The position numbers were made by a program, and so were the translations under genes. From positions 1 through 43,114 of the forward strand of contig CANQSD010000003.1 of the NCBI GenBank assembly GCA_947626385.1: DNA of 43,114 nucleotides. Reading direction: 5' to 3'. The first letter of the stretch is position 1. Each line of letters opens with the position of its first letter. Positions 24,197-32,384 of the stretch are shown one piece after another. Source of the DNA: an uncultured Oscillospiraceae bacterium (GTDB taxonomy: Bacteria > Bacillota > Clostridia > Oscillospirales > Oscillospiraceae). A model generated the notes under the pieces. It was not told the DNA's origin, did not search any database, and saw only the letters and a program-made list of their open reading frames with translations.

Positions 24197-24681
24197 GGAT
24201 CGGCCACGGATACGACGTACACAGAATGGTCCCCGGACGGCCCTGCGTGCTGTGCGGGGTGGAGGTCCCCTCCGAGACCGGGCCTCTGGGCCACTCCGAC
24301 GCGGACGTGGCCGCCCACGCGCTGATGGACGCCCTGCTGGGCGCGGCGGCGCTGGGGGACATCGGGCGGTACTTCCCGGACACGGACGAGCGCTTCCGGG
24401 GCGTGAACAGTATGGAGCTTCTGCGCTGTGTTACCCGGCTTTTGGCCGAGAAGGGGTACGCCCTGGGCAACGCCGACGTCACCATTGTGGTGAGCCGCCC
24501 AAAGCTCGCGCCCTATATTGAGCGGATGCGCCAGACCCTGGCGGACAACATGGGCGTGCCCATCGACCGCGTCAGCGTCAAGGCCACCACGGAGGAGGGG
24601 CTGGGCTTCACCGACGGACCCGGCATCGCCGCCCACGCCGTGGCGCTTCTGACGGAGACGCCCCGGATCAAAAATCTATAA
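24193..24681 (+). CDS. ispF: 2-C-methyl-D-erythritol 2,4-cyclodiphosphate synthase
   Basis: IspF closes the cyclodiphosphate ring in the MEP pathway and forms a zinc-dependent trimer. Metal ligands are in GHGYDVHR (Asp8, His10) and the later GHSDADV box. The trimer/nucleotide motif VKATTEEGLGF is near residue 132. The length of 162 residues is standard. The ATG overlaps the ispD stop (ATGA). Together with the upstream ispH fusion, three of the seven MEP-pathway enzymes lie within about 3.5 kb. Confidence 0.97.
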   Translation: MRIGHGYDVHRMVPGRPCVLCGVEVPSETGPLGHSDADVAAHALMDALLGAAALGDIGRYFPDTDERFRGVNSMELLRCVTRLLAEKGYALGNADVTIVVSRPKLAPYIERMRQTLADNMGVPIDRVSVKATTEEGLGFTDGPGIAAHAVALLTETPRIKNL

Positions 24682-24687
24682 ACATTT

Positions 24688-24750
24688 CGGTCCTCCCGGC
24701 ATAGGATGTGATGACACTAAGCCTTACAACCTTCCGGGAGGATCGTTTTT
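24688..24750 (+). promoter_or_regulatory. Long hairpin burying the DUF3343 ribosome-binding site
   Basis: CGGTCCTCCCGG (24688-24699) pairs with CCGGGAGGATCG (24734-24745), 12 bp with one G-T pair, enclosing a 34-nt loop. The right arm holds GGGAGG, the ribosome-binding site for the ATG at 24751, and is followed at once by TTTTT. It can therefore act either as a terminator for ispF or as a switch that hides the start of the DUF3343 gene. Confidence 0.65.
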
Positions 24751-25002
24751 ATGGATAGCCTTTATCTCACCTGCCGGTCGCTGACCTACGCCCAGAGGGT
24801 CTCCCGGGCGCTGACGGCGGCCGGCGTGCAAAATATCATCATCCGCACGCCTCAGAATATGTCCCGGGAGGGCTGCGGCTACGCCGTGCGTATCCCCGGC
24901 CGCGCGCTGAGCCGGGCCATGAGCGTTCTGGCCGCCGCCAAGCTCCCGCCCAGGCGCGTCTACCGGCCCGCCGCCGGGGGCTATGAGGAGGTGCCGGTGT
25001 GA
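24751..25002 (+). CDS. DUF3343 small protein (putative Se/S carrier-like)
   Basis: This 83-residue protein matches the DUF3343 family: a short ferredoxin-like fold with an early cysteine (LTCRS, residue 8), ALTAAGVQNIIIRTP, and a second cysteine in EGCGYAVRI. Family members are often placed beside a cysteine desulfurase-like enzyme, as here, and have been suggested to carry selenium or sulfur. That role is inference. The start is fixed by GGGAGG, which lies in a hairpin. Translation overlaps the next gene by four bases (GTGA). Confidence 0.82.
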   Translation: MDSLYLTCRSLTYAQRVSRALTAAGVQNIIIRTPQNMSREGCGYAVRIPGRALSRAMSVLAAAKLPPRRVYRPAAGGYEEVPV

Positions 25003-26123
25003 TCTACCTGGACGCCGCCGCCACCACCTTTCAAAAGCCCGCCGCCGTGAAGAAGGCCGTGGCCGCGGCCCTGGAGCAGTACACCAGTCCCGGCCGGGGC
25101 GGGCACAGGCTGGCCATGGCGGCCTCGGAGAAGCTCTTTGAGTGCCGGGAGAGGGCGGCGCGGCTTTTTCATGTGGAGGACCCGGAGCGCGTCGCCGTGA
25201 CCTTCAACGCCACTCACGGGCTCAACATCGCCATTCGGAGCCTTGTTTCGCCGGGGGACCGGGTGGTCATCTCCGGCTACGAGCACAACAGCGTCCTCCG
25301 GCCCCTCCATGCCCTTGGAGCGGACATCCGTGTGGCGGACGGGCCGGTCTTTGAGCCGGAGGAGACGGTGAGGGCCTTTGACCGGCTCATCGACCGGAAC
25401 ACCAGGGCCGTGGTGATCGACCATGTCTCCAACGTCTTCGGCTTCATCCTGCCGGTGGAGGCCGTCGCGGCGCTGTGCCGGGAACGGGACGTGCCGCTCA
25501 TCGTGGACGCCTCCCAGTCGGCCGGGGCGGTCCCGGTGGACTGTGAGGCGCTGGGGGCGGACTTTATCGCCATGCCGGGGCACAAGGGGCTCTACGGCCC
25601 CCAGGGGACGGGCCTGCTCATCGCCTCCGGGAGGGCGAAGCCGCTTCTCTACGGCGGCAGCGGGAGCGACTCGAAAAACCCGGATATGCCGGACTATCTG
25701 CCGGATATGCTGGAGGCCGGGACCCACAATATGCCGGGGATCGCGGGGCTTTCGGCGGGGCTGGAGTTCGTCCTGCGCGCGGGGGTGAGGACCATCGGCG
25801 GCCACGAGCGGGGGCTCATCCGGCGAATGGCCGAGGGCCTGGAGGCCGTCCCCGGCGTGCGCGTCTTCGCCGCGCGGGACCCGGAGCGCCAGGCGGGGGT
25901 GCTGTCCTTTGAGGTGCCGGGGCTTCCCGCCGAGGAAATGGCGGAGCGGCTGGACCGGGCCGGGTTTGCCGTCCGGGCGGGGCTCCACTGCGCGCCCCTG
26001 GCCCATAGGACCGTGGGGACCCTGCGGCGCGGCACCGTGCGGGCGTCCGTCTCCGCCTTCAACACCAAAGGCGAGGTCGACGCCTTCTTGAACGCCGTAG
26101 AGGCGGCGGCGAGGGGGCGCTGA
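24999..26123 (+). CDS. Cysteine desulfurase-like class V aminotransferase
   Basis: This 374-residue PLP enzyme belongs to the cysteine desulfurase family. It has the N-terminal IYLDAAATTFQKP, the His in EHNSVLRPLH, and the cofactor lysine in FIAMPGHKGLYGPQGTG (about residue 203). The catalytic cysteine region is RAGLHCAPLAHRTVG (Cys near 331), the typical position. It probably releases sulfur, or selenium, from cysteine or selenocysteine. Pairing with DUF3343 rather than IscU/SufU argues against the main Fe-S assembly role. GTG 24999 overlaps the DUF3343 stop, behind GAGGAGGTG. Confidence 0.9.
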   Translation: MIYLDAAATTFQKPAAVKKAVAAALEQYTSPGRGGHRLAMAASEKLFECRERAARLFHVEDPERVAVTFNATHGLNIAIRSLVSPGDRVVISGYEHNSVLRPLHALGADIRVADGPVFEPEETVRAFDRLIDRNTRAVVIDHVSNVFGFILPVEAVAALCRERDVPLIVDASQSAGAVPVDCEALGADFIAMPGHKGLYGPQGTGLLIASGRAKPLLYGGSGSDSKNPDMPDYLPDMLEAGTHNMPGIAGLSAGLEFVLRAGVRTIGGHERGLIRRMAEGLEAVPGVRVFAARDPERQAGVLSFEVPGLPAEEMAERLDRAGFAVRAGLHCAPLAHRTVGTLRRGTVRASVSAFNTKGEVDAFLNAVEAAARGR

Positions 26124-26126
26124 GTC

Positions 26127-26143
26127 CGGCGGCCCCGCCGCCG
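26127..26143 (+). terminator. GC-rich hairpin after the cysteine desulfurase-like gene
   Basis: CGGCGGC (26127-26133) and GCCGCCG (26137-26143) form a 7-bp stem three bases past the stop codon. The nearest T run (about 26167-26173) is too distant for a classical terminator, so this is only a possible one. A G-rich GGGAGGGAGGGAGG tract follows it and has no clear role. Confidence 0.3.
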
Positions 26144-26183
26144 TCGGGAGGGAGGGAGGACAAGCATTTTTTTCATAAAATGA

Positions 26184-26212
26184 TTGCCAAAAACGGGCGG
26201 TTATAGTATAAT
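26184..26212 (+). promoter_or_regulatory. Sigma-A promoter for the cdaA operon
   Basis: TTGCCA (26184-26189) and a perfect TATAAT (26207-26212) have ideal 17-bp spacing. It is the clearest promoter in this part of the window and would drive cdaA, cdaR and the genes after them. Confidence 0.85.
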
Positions 26213-26274
26213 GGTAATTTAGAAAAATAGGACTGCCGGGGTCACGGACACTTTGAAAGAAGGCGGTGCGGTCT

Positions 26275-27144
26275 ATGGGCAAGCTGGACGAGCTGACCAT
26301 GTTTATCAAAAACTTCATAGCGACCATCAGGCCATCGGACATTCTGGACATGGCCATTGTGGCGTTTCTTGTCTACAAGCTCATTACCTTCTTCGCGAAA
26401 TCCAACTCCATGAACGTGGTGAAGGGCATCCTGATCCTCGTGATCGTCATGATCATCACTACGATGATAGACCTGCCGGTGGTGTCCTATCTGCTGGGCA
26501 ACACCTTTGAAATGGGACTTATCATCATCATCGTCCTCTTCCAGCCGGAGCTCAGGCGCATCCTGGAGCAGGTGGGCGGCAGTATCAAGGACATCTTCGG
26601 ACACCCGGTGAAGACGAAGAGCATCGAAAACGCCATCACCCAGACGGTGCTGGCCTGCTCGGATATGTCCCGCAGCCGCACCGGGGCGCTGTTGGTCTTT
26701 GAGCGGGACATCAATCTGGAGTCCTACATCAAGACCGGCACCATCGTGGACGCCTCCCCTGCGGCGGAGCTTTTGAAAAACCTCTTCTTCGACAAGGCGC
26801 CCCTGCACGACGGGGCGGTCATCATCCGGGACGGGCGTATCGCGGGCGCGGCGTGTATGCTGCCCCTTTCCGGCAACGCCAACATCAGCCGGGACCTGGG
26901 GATGCGCCACCGGGCGGGCATCGGCATGAGCGAGCGCAGTGACGCGGTGGTGGCCATCGTCTCCGAGGAGACGGGGGACATCTCCGTGGCCATGGAGGGC
27001 ATCATCAAGCGGGGCCTGTCGCCGGCGACCTTTGAAAAGCTCCTCCGCCAGGAGCTCATGCCCCAGCAGGAGGAGAAGCGCGGCTTTTTCGCGCGCGTGA
27101 AGGATAAGATCGCCCAGCGGGGCAAGAAGCGGGCAGGTGAATGA
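26275..27144 (+). CDS. cdaA: Diadenylate cyclase CdaA
   Basis: CdaA makes the second messenger c-di-AMP from two ATP at the membrane and is often essential in Firmicutes for osmotic and cell-wall balance. Three transmembrane helices span about 18-37, 45-65 and 70-88. The cytoplasmic DAC domain carries the active-site motifs DGA (LHDGAVII) and RHR (GMRHRAGIG) near residues 180 and 211. ATG 26275 is preferred; the ORF track's GTG 26266 adds three residues with a badly spaced ribosome-binding site. The length is 289 residues. cdaR follows directly, as in most Firmicutes. Confidence 0.96.
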   Translation: MGKLDELTMFIKNFIATIRPSDILDMAIVAFLVYKLITFFAKSNSMNVVKGILILVIVMIITTMIDLPVVSYLLGNTFEMGLIIIIVLFQPELRRILEQVGGSIKDIFGHPVKTKSIENAITQTVLACSDMSRSRTGALLVFERDINLESYIKTGTIVDASPAAELLKNLFFDKAPLHDGAVIIRDGRIAGAACMLPLSGNANISRDLGMRHRAGIGMSERSDAVVAIVSEETGDISVAMEGIIKRGLSPATFEKLLRQELMPQQEEKRGFFARVKDKIAQRGKKRAGE

Positions 27145-27145
27145 T

Positions 27146-28396
27146 ATGAGCGGACAAAAAGGAAAAAAGATCCTCTACATCATCTTCTCCATCGCCATCT
27201 CCATCGCCCTGTGGACGTATGTGGTCTACGTGGGCAACCCCATGCTGGAGGAGCCCATGGAGGTGGACAACGTGCCCATCGAGTTCACCGGGGAGGAGCT
27301 TTTGCGGGACTATGACCTCATCGTCTCCGACATCGACGCCCGGGAGCTCACCGTCTACTTCGGCGGGCGTATCCGGGACATCTCCAAGGTGGGGGATATG
27401 GAGGTCCGGGCGACGGTGGATCTCACCGACGTGCTCAAATACTCCGAGCCCACCGGCACCCACGCGCTGGAATACGACCTTATCTACGAGAATACCGGCA
27501 CCATCACCGTGGACCGGGTATCGATCCCGACGGTGGGGGTGACGGTGGAGCGTCTGGCCACCAAGACCCTCCAGGTTAAGGGGATCTTTGAGGGCTCTGT
27601 CGCGGAAAACTACATGGCCGCCACGCCTATTTTGTCACGGGACTCCGTCACCGTGGAGGGTACCGAGGCCGCCATCGCGAAGCTTGACAGCGCCAGAGCC
27701 ACCCTGAGATGGGATAACCTGGCCAAATCCGTCACCGAGGAGGTGCCCATCCAGCTCCTTGACGTGGACGGCGGCGTCATTGACCCGACGGAGGCCGGCA
27801 TCACCTTTGTCACCGCCGACTCGGTCCACTTCACCCAGAATCTCCTGATGGTCAAGGACGTGGCGCTGGAGATCGACATCGTGGAGACGCAGACCGTCAC
27901 CGACAAGAACATCAGCATCGACATTTCGCCCGCCACCATACGGCTTTCCGGCGACCCGGAGGTGCTGGAGGGACTGAACGTCATCAATCTGGGCACCGTG
28001 GATCTGAGGAGCTTCACCACCGCCTATGCCGAGGACTACCAGATCCGCATCCCCAACGACACCGACAACCTCAGCGGCTACACCACCGCCAGAGTGAACA
28101 TCACCATTCAGGACCCGGCTATTGAGATCAGGCTTCTGGACACCGTCAACATCGGTTACCGGAACGCCGGCGCCGGCGACACGGTGGAGGTCCTCAACGA
28201 GTCCATGCCCGTGATCATCCGGGGGTATGACGATATCATCGGCCAGGTGATGCCGGAGAACATCCGCGTGGTGGCGGACCTTGCCGACTACCAGGGACGC
28301 AAGGGGAACTTTGAGGTCCCGGCCAGGGTCTATGTGGACAGCTTCCCCACGGTGGACCCGGTGGGCGAGTACAAGGTCAACGTCTTCATCAGCTGA
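27146..28396 (+). CDS. cdaR: YbbR-domain regulator of diadenylate cyclase
   Basis: CdaR is a membrane-anchored protein with extracytoplasmic YbbR repeats that controls CdaA. One transmembrane helix (about 7-28, KILYIIFSIAISIALWTYVVYV) is followed by about four YbbR-type beta-rich repeats. Recurrent P(V/I)EF(T/..)-like starts are seen, for example VDNVPIEFTGEE. The length is 416 residues. I take ATG 27146 behind AGGTGA rather than GTG 27137. It starts one base after cdaA and its stop shares a base with the next gene. In the usual cdaA-cdaR-glmM order glmM comes next; here it is replaced by DUF5685. Confidence 0.92.
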   Translation: MSGQKGKKILYIIFSIAISIALWTYVVYVGNPMLEEPMEVDNVPIEFTGEELLRDYDLIVSDIDARELTVYFGGRIRDISKVGDMEVRATVDLTDVLKYSEPTGTHALEYDLIYENTGTITVDRVSIPTVGVTVERLATKTLQVKGIFEGSVAENYMAATPILSRDSVTVEGTEAAIAKLDSARATLRWDNLAKSVTEEVPIQLLDVDGGVIDPTEAGITFVTADSVHFTQNLLMVKDVALEIDIVETQTVTDKNISIDISPATIRLSGDPEVLEGLNVINLGTVDLRSFTTAYAEDYQIRIPNDTDNLSGYTTARVNITIQDPAIEIRLLDTVNIGYRNAGAGDTVEVLNESMPVIIRGYDDIIGQVMPENIRVVADLADYQGRKGNFEVPARVYVDSFPTVDPVGEYKVNVFIS

Positions 28397-29310
28397 TGTT
28401 CGGATATGTGACGCCGGAGCTTCCTGAGCTGAAGGTCCGGGAGTATCAGCGCTTCCGCGCCCTCTACTGCGGGCTCTGCCATGAGCTGGGCCGCCGGTAC
28501 GGGCTTAGAGGGCGCATGATCCTCAACTACGATTTTGTCTTTCTCGCCGCCCTGCTTTCAGGGGGCGAGGAAACGTGCGCATACTGTATGCGCCGGTGTC
28601 CGGTCCACCCCCTCCGCCGCCGGTGCGTCTGCGCCGCCTCCCCGGCGCTGGGCGCCGCGGCGGATATGAGCGTCATCCTGACCTACCGGAAGCTGGAGGA
28701 CGGGGCGGAGGACAGCCGGGGGCTCAAAAGGCTGGGATACCGGTTGGCAGGGGCTTTTTTGCGGCGCGCCTATCAAAAAGCCGCCTCGGCAAGGCCGGCC
28801 TTCGACGGGACGGTGCGCCGGGAGCTCGCCGCCCTCTACGAGCTGGAAAAGGCGGGGTGCGAAAGCCTCGACGCCACGGCGGATAAGTTCGCCGCGCTCC
28901 TGGCTTCTGCCGCTGAGGAGGCCGGGGAGGACGCCAGAAGGCCCCTTCATGAGCTTTTATATCACGTGGGCCGGATCGTCTATATCGCCGACGCCTGGGC
29001 CGACCTTGGGGAGGACTTCCGAAAAGGGGAGTATAACCCCGTGGCCGCCAGATTCGCCCTCACGGACGGGAGGCCCACCGAAGAGGCCCGGGAGGCGGTG
29101 CTCGCGACCCTCATGGGCTCGGACCGGCTGGCCGCCGCGGCCTTTGAGCTCCTGCCTGCGGGGTACTGGACGCCCGTCACGGAGAACATTGTCTATCTTG
29201 GTATTCCGAAGATGATCCGCGAGGTCCTGGACGGGACGTACCGCGTGAGAAAGCCTGGACTTCCAAAAGAGCCGGAGAGACTGACCGGCGGAACGGAGAG
29301 TGAACCATGA
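28396..29310 (+). CDS. DUF5685 family Cys-rich protein
   Basis: This 304-residue protein begins with the DUF5685 signature MFGYVTPELPELKVREYQRF and YCGLCHELGRRYG. Seven cysteines cluster in the first 80 residues (25, 28, 61, 64, 68, 77, 79; CGLC, CAYCMRRCP, CVC), which suggests a zinc or iron-sulfur site. The rest is alpha-helical with HVGRIVYIADAWADLGEDFRKGEYNP, a helix rich in acidic residues and His. The function is unknown. The ATG shares a base with the cdaR stop and the gene overlaps the J-domain gene by four bases, so the three are translated as a unit. Confidence 0.8.
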   Translation: MFGYVTPELPELKVREYQRFRALYCGLCHELGRRYGLRGRMILNYDFVFLAALLSGGEETCAYCMRRCPVHPLRRRCVCAASPALGAAADMSVILTYRKLEDGAEDSRGLKRLGYRLAGAFLRRAYQKAASARPAFDGTVRRELAALYELEKAGCESLDATADKFAALLASAAEEAGEDARRPLHELLYHVGRIVYIADAWADLGEDFRKGEYNPVAARFALTDGRPTEEAREAVLATLMGSDRLAAAAFELLPAGYWTPVTENIVYLGIPKMIREVLDGTYRVRKPGLPKEPERLTGGTESEP

Positions 29311-29909
29311 CCGACCCCTACAAGACCCTGGGCATCCCCCAAAACGCCTCCGACGAGGAGGTCAAGCGCGCCTACAGGGAGCTTGCGAAGAAATATCACC
29401 CGGACAACTATGTGGACAACCCCCTGGCCGACCTTGCCCAGGAGAAGATGAAGGAGATCAACGAGGCTTACGACATCATCACCAAGTCCCGCAAGAACGC
29501 GGGAGGCGGCCAGAGCGGCTATTCCTCCGGGTACTCCTCCGGCGGCTCGGCCTATCAGGGCGCGGGGAACTACGCCGCCATCCGGCAGGCCATCAACCAG
29601 GGGAACCTCCAGTACGCCGAGCAGCTGCTGAATGCCTGCTCCGCCCGGGACGCGGAGTGGAACTTCCTCATGGGGAGCCTCAACTATAAGCGCGGGTGGC
29701 TGGACGACGCCAGGAGCTTCTTCCAGCGGGCCTCGGCCATGGACCCGGGCAACATGGAGTATCGCCAGGCCCTCCAGATGGCGAGCCAGATGAACGCCCC
29801 CTACCGCCAGACGGGCTACGGGCCCCCTGCCGGACAGGGGATGGATATGTGCGATATGTGTACCGCCATGATGTGCGCGAACATGATGTGCGGCGGCTGC
29901 GGCCGGTGA
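29307..29909 (+). CDS. J-domain protein with TPR region and Cys-rich tail
   Basis: This 200-residue co-chaperone-like protein has an N-terminal J domain (about 1-62) with the HPD motif at 31-33, expected to stimulate an Hsp70 (DnaK) ATPase. A Gly/Ser/Tyr linker (66-86) joins a TPR-like helical region (88-160; ALQYAEQLL-like and WLDDARSFFQRASAMDPGN). The tail (182-200) packs five cysteines and several methionines (CDMC, CGGC), unlike DnaJ's zinc fingers. Metal binding or redox use is inferred. It is not the main DnaJ. It overlaps DUF5685 and precedes a membrane protein by four bases. Confidence 0.85.
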   Translation: MTDPYKTLGIPQNASDEEVKRAYRELAKKYHPDNYVDNPLADLAQEKMKEINEAYDIITKSRKNAGGGQSGYSSGYSSGGSAYQGAGNYAAIRQAINQGNLQYAEQLLNACSARDAEWNFLMGSLNYKRGWLDDARSFFQRASAMDPGNMEYRQALQMASQMNAPYRQTGYGPPAGQGMDMCDMCTAMMCANMMCGGCGR

Positions 29910-29913
29910 GCCT

Positions 29914-30429
29914 ATGAGAAGAAACAAAACGGCGCGGCGTGTGGCCTTCACCGCCGTGTTCACGGCGCTGGCCGTGGCGTTCATCTACCTGGCCGCCCTC
30001 CTGCCCACGGGCCAGCTGGGGTTCCTCGGCCTTGCCAGCCTTTGCGGCGTGGCCGCCGTGGTAGAGTACGGCCTTCCCGGCGGACTTTTCGTCTGGGTGG
30101 GGGGAAGCGTGCTGGGGCTTCTCATCGCGCCCTCCAAGAATCTGGCGCTCCTCTACGCCGTCTTCTTCGGGGCCTACCCCGTGGTCAAGTCCCTGGCGGA
30201 GAAGCCGAAAAGCCGGCTTTTGGAGTGGTGCGTCAAGCTCCTCCTCTTTAACGCCGCCCTGACCGTGGCGCTGTTCGCCCTGAAAATGACGGTTTTTGAT
30301 CTCTCTGATATCCGCTTCGGAAAGGCGATCTTATATGTGCTGGGCAACGCCGTCTTCGTCCTTTTCGATATCGCCGTCTCCCGCGCCATCGGGGCGTATA
30401 TGGGGCGGATTCATCCTAAAATCAAATGA
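29914..30429 (+). CDS. Polytopic membrane protein, function unknown
   Basis: This 171-residue hydrophobic protein has five or six predicted helices (about 9-30, 36-52, 56-71, 77-95, 104-128 and 135-160) and a basic N-terminus (MRRNKTARR). Size and layout recall ECF-transporter substrate-binding (S) components, but I see no motif that settles this. It sits immediately after the J-domain gene, with a ribosome-binding site in the end of that gene, and before yicC, so it is probably in the same transcript as cdaA-cdaR. No substrate can be assigned. Confidence 0.75.
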   Translation: MRRNKTARRVAFTAVFTALAVAFIYLAALLPTGQLGFLGLASLCGVAAVVEYGLPGGLFVWVGGSVLGLLIAPSKNLALLYAVFFGAYPVVKSLAEKPKSRLLEWCVKLLLFNAALTVALFALKMTVFDLSDIRFGKAILYVLGNAVFVLFDIAVSRAIGAYMGRIHPKIK

Positions 30430-30445
30430 ATTTGGAAGTGTGACT

Positions 30446-31324
30446 ATGATCAAGAGCATGACCGGTTACGGCAGCGCCAAGGGGACCTCGGACAAGCTGG
30501 GGATCACCGTGGAGCTCCGCAGCGTCAACAACCGCTTTCTCGACTGCTCCGTGCGCATCCCCCGGGTCTACACGTGTCTGGAGGACGCTATAAAGGCCAG
30601 GGTGCAGAAATCCATCTCCCGCGGCAAGGTGGACGTCACCGTCACCATCGACGCCTCCGCCGCCGACGATACCGTCATCGCCGTGAACGCCCCCGTGGCG
30701 GACGCGTATATGGCGGCCCTTCGGGAGCTGGCCCAGAGGTACGGCATCGAGCCGGACGTCACCGCCGTCAATCTGTCCCGGATGCAGGACGTGCTGACGG
30801 TGACAAGGCGGGAGACGGATATGGAAAGGCTGGGCGCGGACCTGGACGAGATTTTGTGCCGGGCGCTGGAGGATTTCAACGCCATGCGGGCCAGGGAGGG
30901 CCGGCGTCTTCACGACGACATCGCCGCGCGTGCCGACGAGACGGAGCGCCTGGTGGGCCTTGCCGAGGAGCGTTCGCCCCAGACGGTGCGGGAGTACCGG
31001 GAGCGGCTGGAGGCGCGGCTGCGGGAGATCTTGGAGGACAGGTCCGTGGACGAGACGCGCCTTGTCACCGAGGCCGCCATTTTCGCCGACAAGACGGCGG
31101 TGGCGGAGGAGACGGTGCGCCTTCACAGCCATATTGCCCAGCTCAGAGAGCTCATCGAGTCGGACGAGCCCGTGGGGCGCAAGCTGGATTTCCTGGTGCA
31201 GGAGTTCAACCGGGAGGCCAACACCATCGGGTCCAAGGGCAACGACCTCCAGATGGCCCGGATCGTGGTGGACCTGAAGTCCGAGATCGAGAAGATCCGG
31301 GAGCAGATCCAGAATGTGGAGTGA
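30446..31324 (+). CDS. yicC: YicC/YloC family endoribonuclease
   Basis: This 292-residue protein belongs to the YicC (Bacillus YloC) family, recently described as an endoribonuclease. The invariant N-terminal MIKSMTGYGSA, the ELRSVNNRFLD segment near residue 30 and the C-terminal KLDFLVQEFNREANTIGSKGNDL box (about 250-270) are all present. The ORF track's longer form is spurious; ATG 30446 is right and follows TTTGGAAG. It heads the remA-gmk-rpoZ-priA series just as yloC does in Bacillus. Confidence 0.94.
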   Translation: MIKSMTGYGSAKGTSDKLGITVELRSVNNRFLDCSVRIPRVYTCLEDAIKARVQKSISRGKVDVTVTIDASAADDTVIAVNAPVADAYMAALRELAQRYGIEPDVTAVNLSRMQDVLTVTRRETDMERLGADLDEILCRALEDFNAMRAREGRRLHDDIAARADETERLVGLAEERSPQTVREYRERLEARLREILEDRSVDETRLVTEAAIFADKTAVAEETVRLHSHIAQLRELIESDEPVGRKLDFLVQEFNREANTIGSKGNDLQMARIVVDLKSEIEKIREQIQNVE

Positions 31325-31327
31325 CCT

Positions 31328-31606
31328 ATGAGACTTGTGAACATCGGTTTCGGCAATATGGTGGCGGCCGCCAGGATCGTGGCCGTGGTGAGCCCCGATT
31401 CCGCGCCCATCCGGCGCATCATCACAGATGCCCGGGAGCGGGGGAGCCTCATCGACGCCACCTACGGGCGCAAGACGAAGGCCGTGGTGGTCTGCGACAG
31501 CGCCCATGTGATCCTCTCCGCCCTTCAGCCGGAGACCGTCTCCGCTCGTTTAGCGGGCAAGCCCGACCGTGGCGAGGAGGAGAAGGAGGAGCTTGAGGAT
31601 GGGTAA
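31328..31606 (+). CDS. remA: RemA-like extracellular matrix regulator (DUF370)
   Basis: RemA is a small DNA-binding protein that in Bacillus subtilis activates matrix and osmoprotection operons. The 92-residue sequence keeps the family core: [29 protein letters not shown] and [17 protein letters not shown], followed by a Glu-rich tail. It begins four bases after yicC (GGAGTGACCT upstream) and overlaps gmk by eight bases, the conserved order. Its targets in this organism are unknown. Confidence 0.93.
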   Translation: MRLVNIGFGNMVAAARIVAVVSPDSAPIRRIITDARERGSLIDATYGRKTKAVVVCDSAHVILSALQPETVSARLAGKPDRGEEEKEELEDG

Positions 31607-32168
31607 GGGAACTGTGTTCATCGTCTCCGGCCCCTCCGGCACGGGCAAGAGCACGGTGCTGGGGGAGGTCTTCAGGCGGCGGGAGAAGCTCTACTTCTCC
31701 GTGTCCGCCACCACCCGCGCCCCGAGGCCGGGGGAGACGGACGGAGTGGAATATTTTTTCCTCACCGAGGAAAAATTTGACGGGATGGTGGAGCGCGGGG
31801 AGCTTCTGGAGCACGCCCGCTACGCCAAATGCTCCTACGGCACCCCCCGGGCGCCGGTGGAGGAGAAGCTTACGGAGGGCTTCGACGTCATCATGGACAT
31901 CGAGGTCCAGGGCGCCCGCCAGGTGAAGGAGCGGATGCCCGAGGCGGTGTCCGTCTTCATCGCCCCGCCCAGCCTGGAGGAGCTGGAGCGGCGCCTTCGC
32001 GGCCGCGCCACGGACAGCGAGGAGAAGATCCGCCTGCGCCTGGAAACAGCCAAATCGGAGCTCCGGGAGGCCGAAAGGTACGACTACGTTGTGGTCAACG
32101 ACGATTACCGCCGCGCCGCCGGGGAGCTTTTGTCCATTATCGAAAAAAGCCACACTAAGGAAGATTGA
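31599..32168 (+). CDS. gmk: Guanylate kinase
   Basis: Gmk phosphorylates GMP to GDP. The P-loop [11 protein letters not shown] is near residue 10. [21 protein letters not shown] near 34 is the GMP-binding region, and [14 protein letters not shown] near 95 is the Walker B-like stretch. The length of 189 residues is normal. ATG 31599, behind AGGAGG with AAGGAGGAGCTTGAGG, is chosen over the longer ORF start in remA. It is an essential link between nucleotide supply and the stringent response. Confidence 0.96.
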   Translation: MGKGTVFIVSGPSGTGKSTVLGEVFRRREKLYFSVSATTRAPRPGETDGVEYFFLTEEKFDGMVERGELLEHARYAKCSYGTPRAPVEEKLTEGFDVIMDIEVQGARQVKERMPEAVSVFIAPPSLEELERRLRGRATDSEEKIRLRLETAKSELREAERYDYVVVNDDYRRAAGELLSIIEKSHTKED

Positions 32169-32183
32169 AAGGAAGTTTTCACA

Positions 32184-32378
32184 ATGATGCTCTATCCCAC
32201 TATGCCTGAGCTTTTGAAGCAGGTCAACAACAGCCGCTACCTTCTGGTGAACGTCATCGCCCACCGGGCGCGGGAGATCTCCCTGGACGCCGAGACCCAC
32301 GGCATCCCCCTGGACGAGAAGCCCGTCTCCATGGCCATCGACGAGATCGCCCAGGGAAAGCTCACCGCGACCCTCTGA
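32184..32378 (+). CDS. rpoZ: RNA polymerase omega subunit
   Basis: Omega is the small subunit that helps assemble RNA polymerase. The 64-residue protein keeps the core MLYPTMPELLKQVNNSRYLLVNVIAHRAREI, where NSRYLLV and AHRARE match the family, and IDEIAQGKL at the C-terminus. The start ATG follows AAAGGAAG. rpoZ between gmk and priA is the conserved order, except that coaBC (present here in Bacillus) is missing from this spot. Confidence 0.92.
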   Translation: MMLYPTMPELLKQVNNSRYLLVNVIAHRAREISLDAETHGIPLDEKPVSMAIDEIAQGKLTATL

Positions 32379-32384
32379 TTTTCA

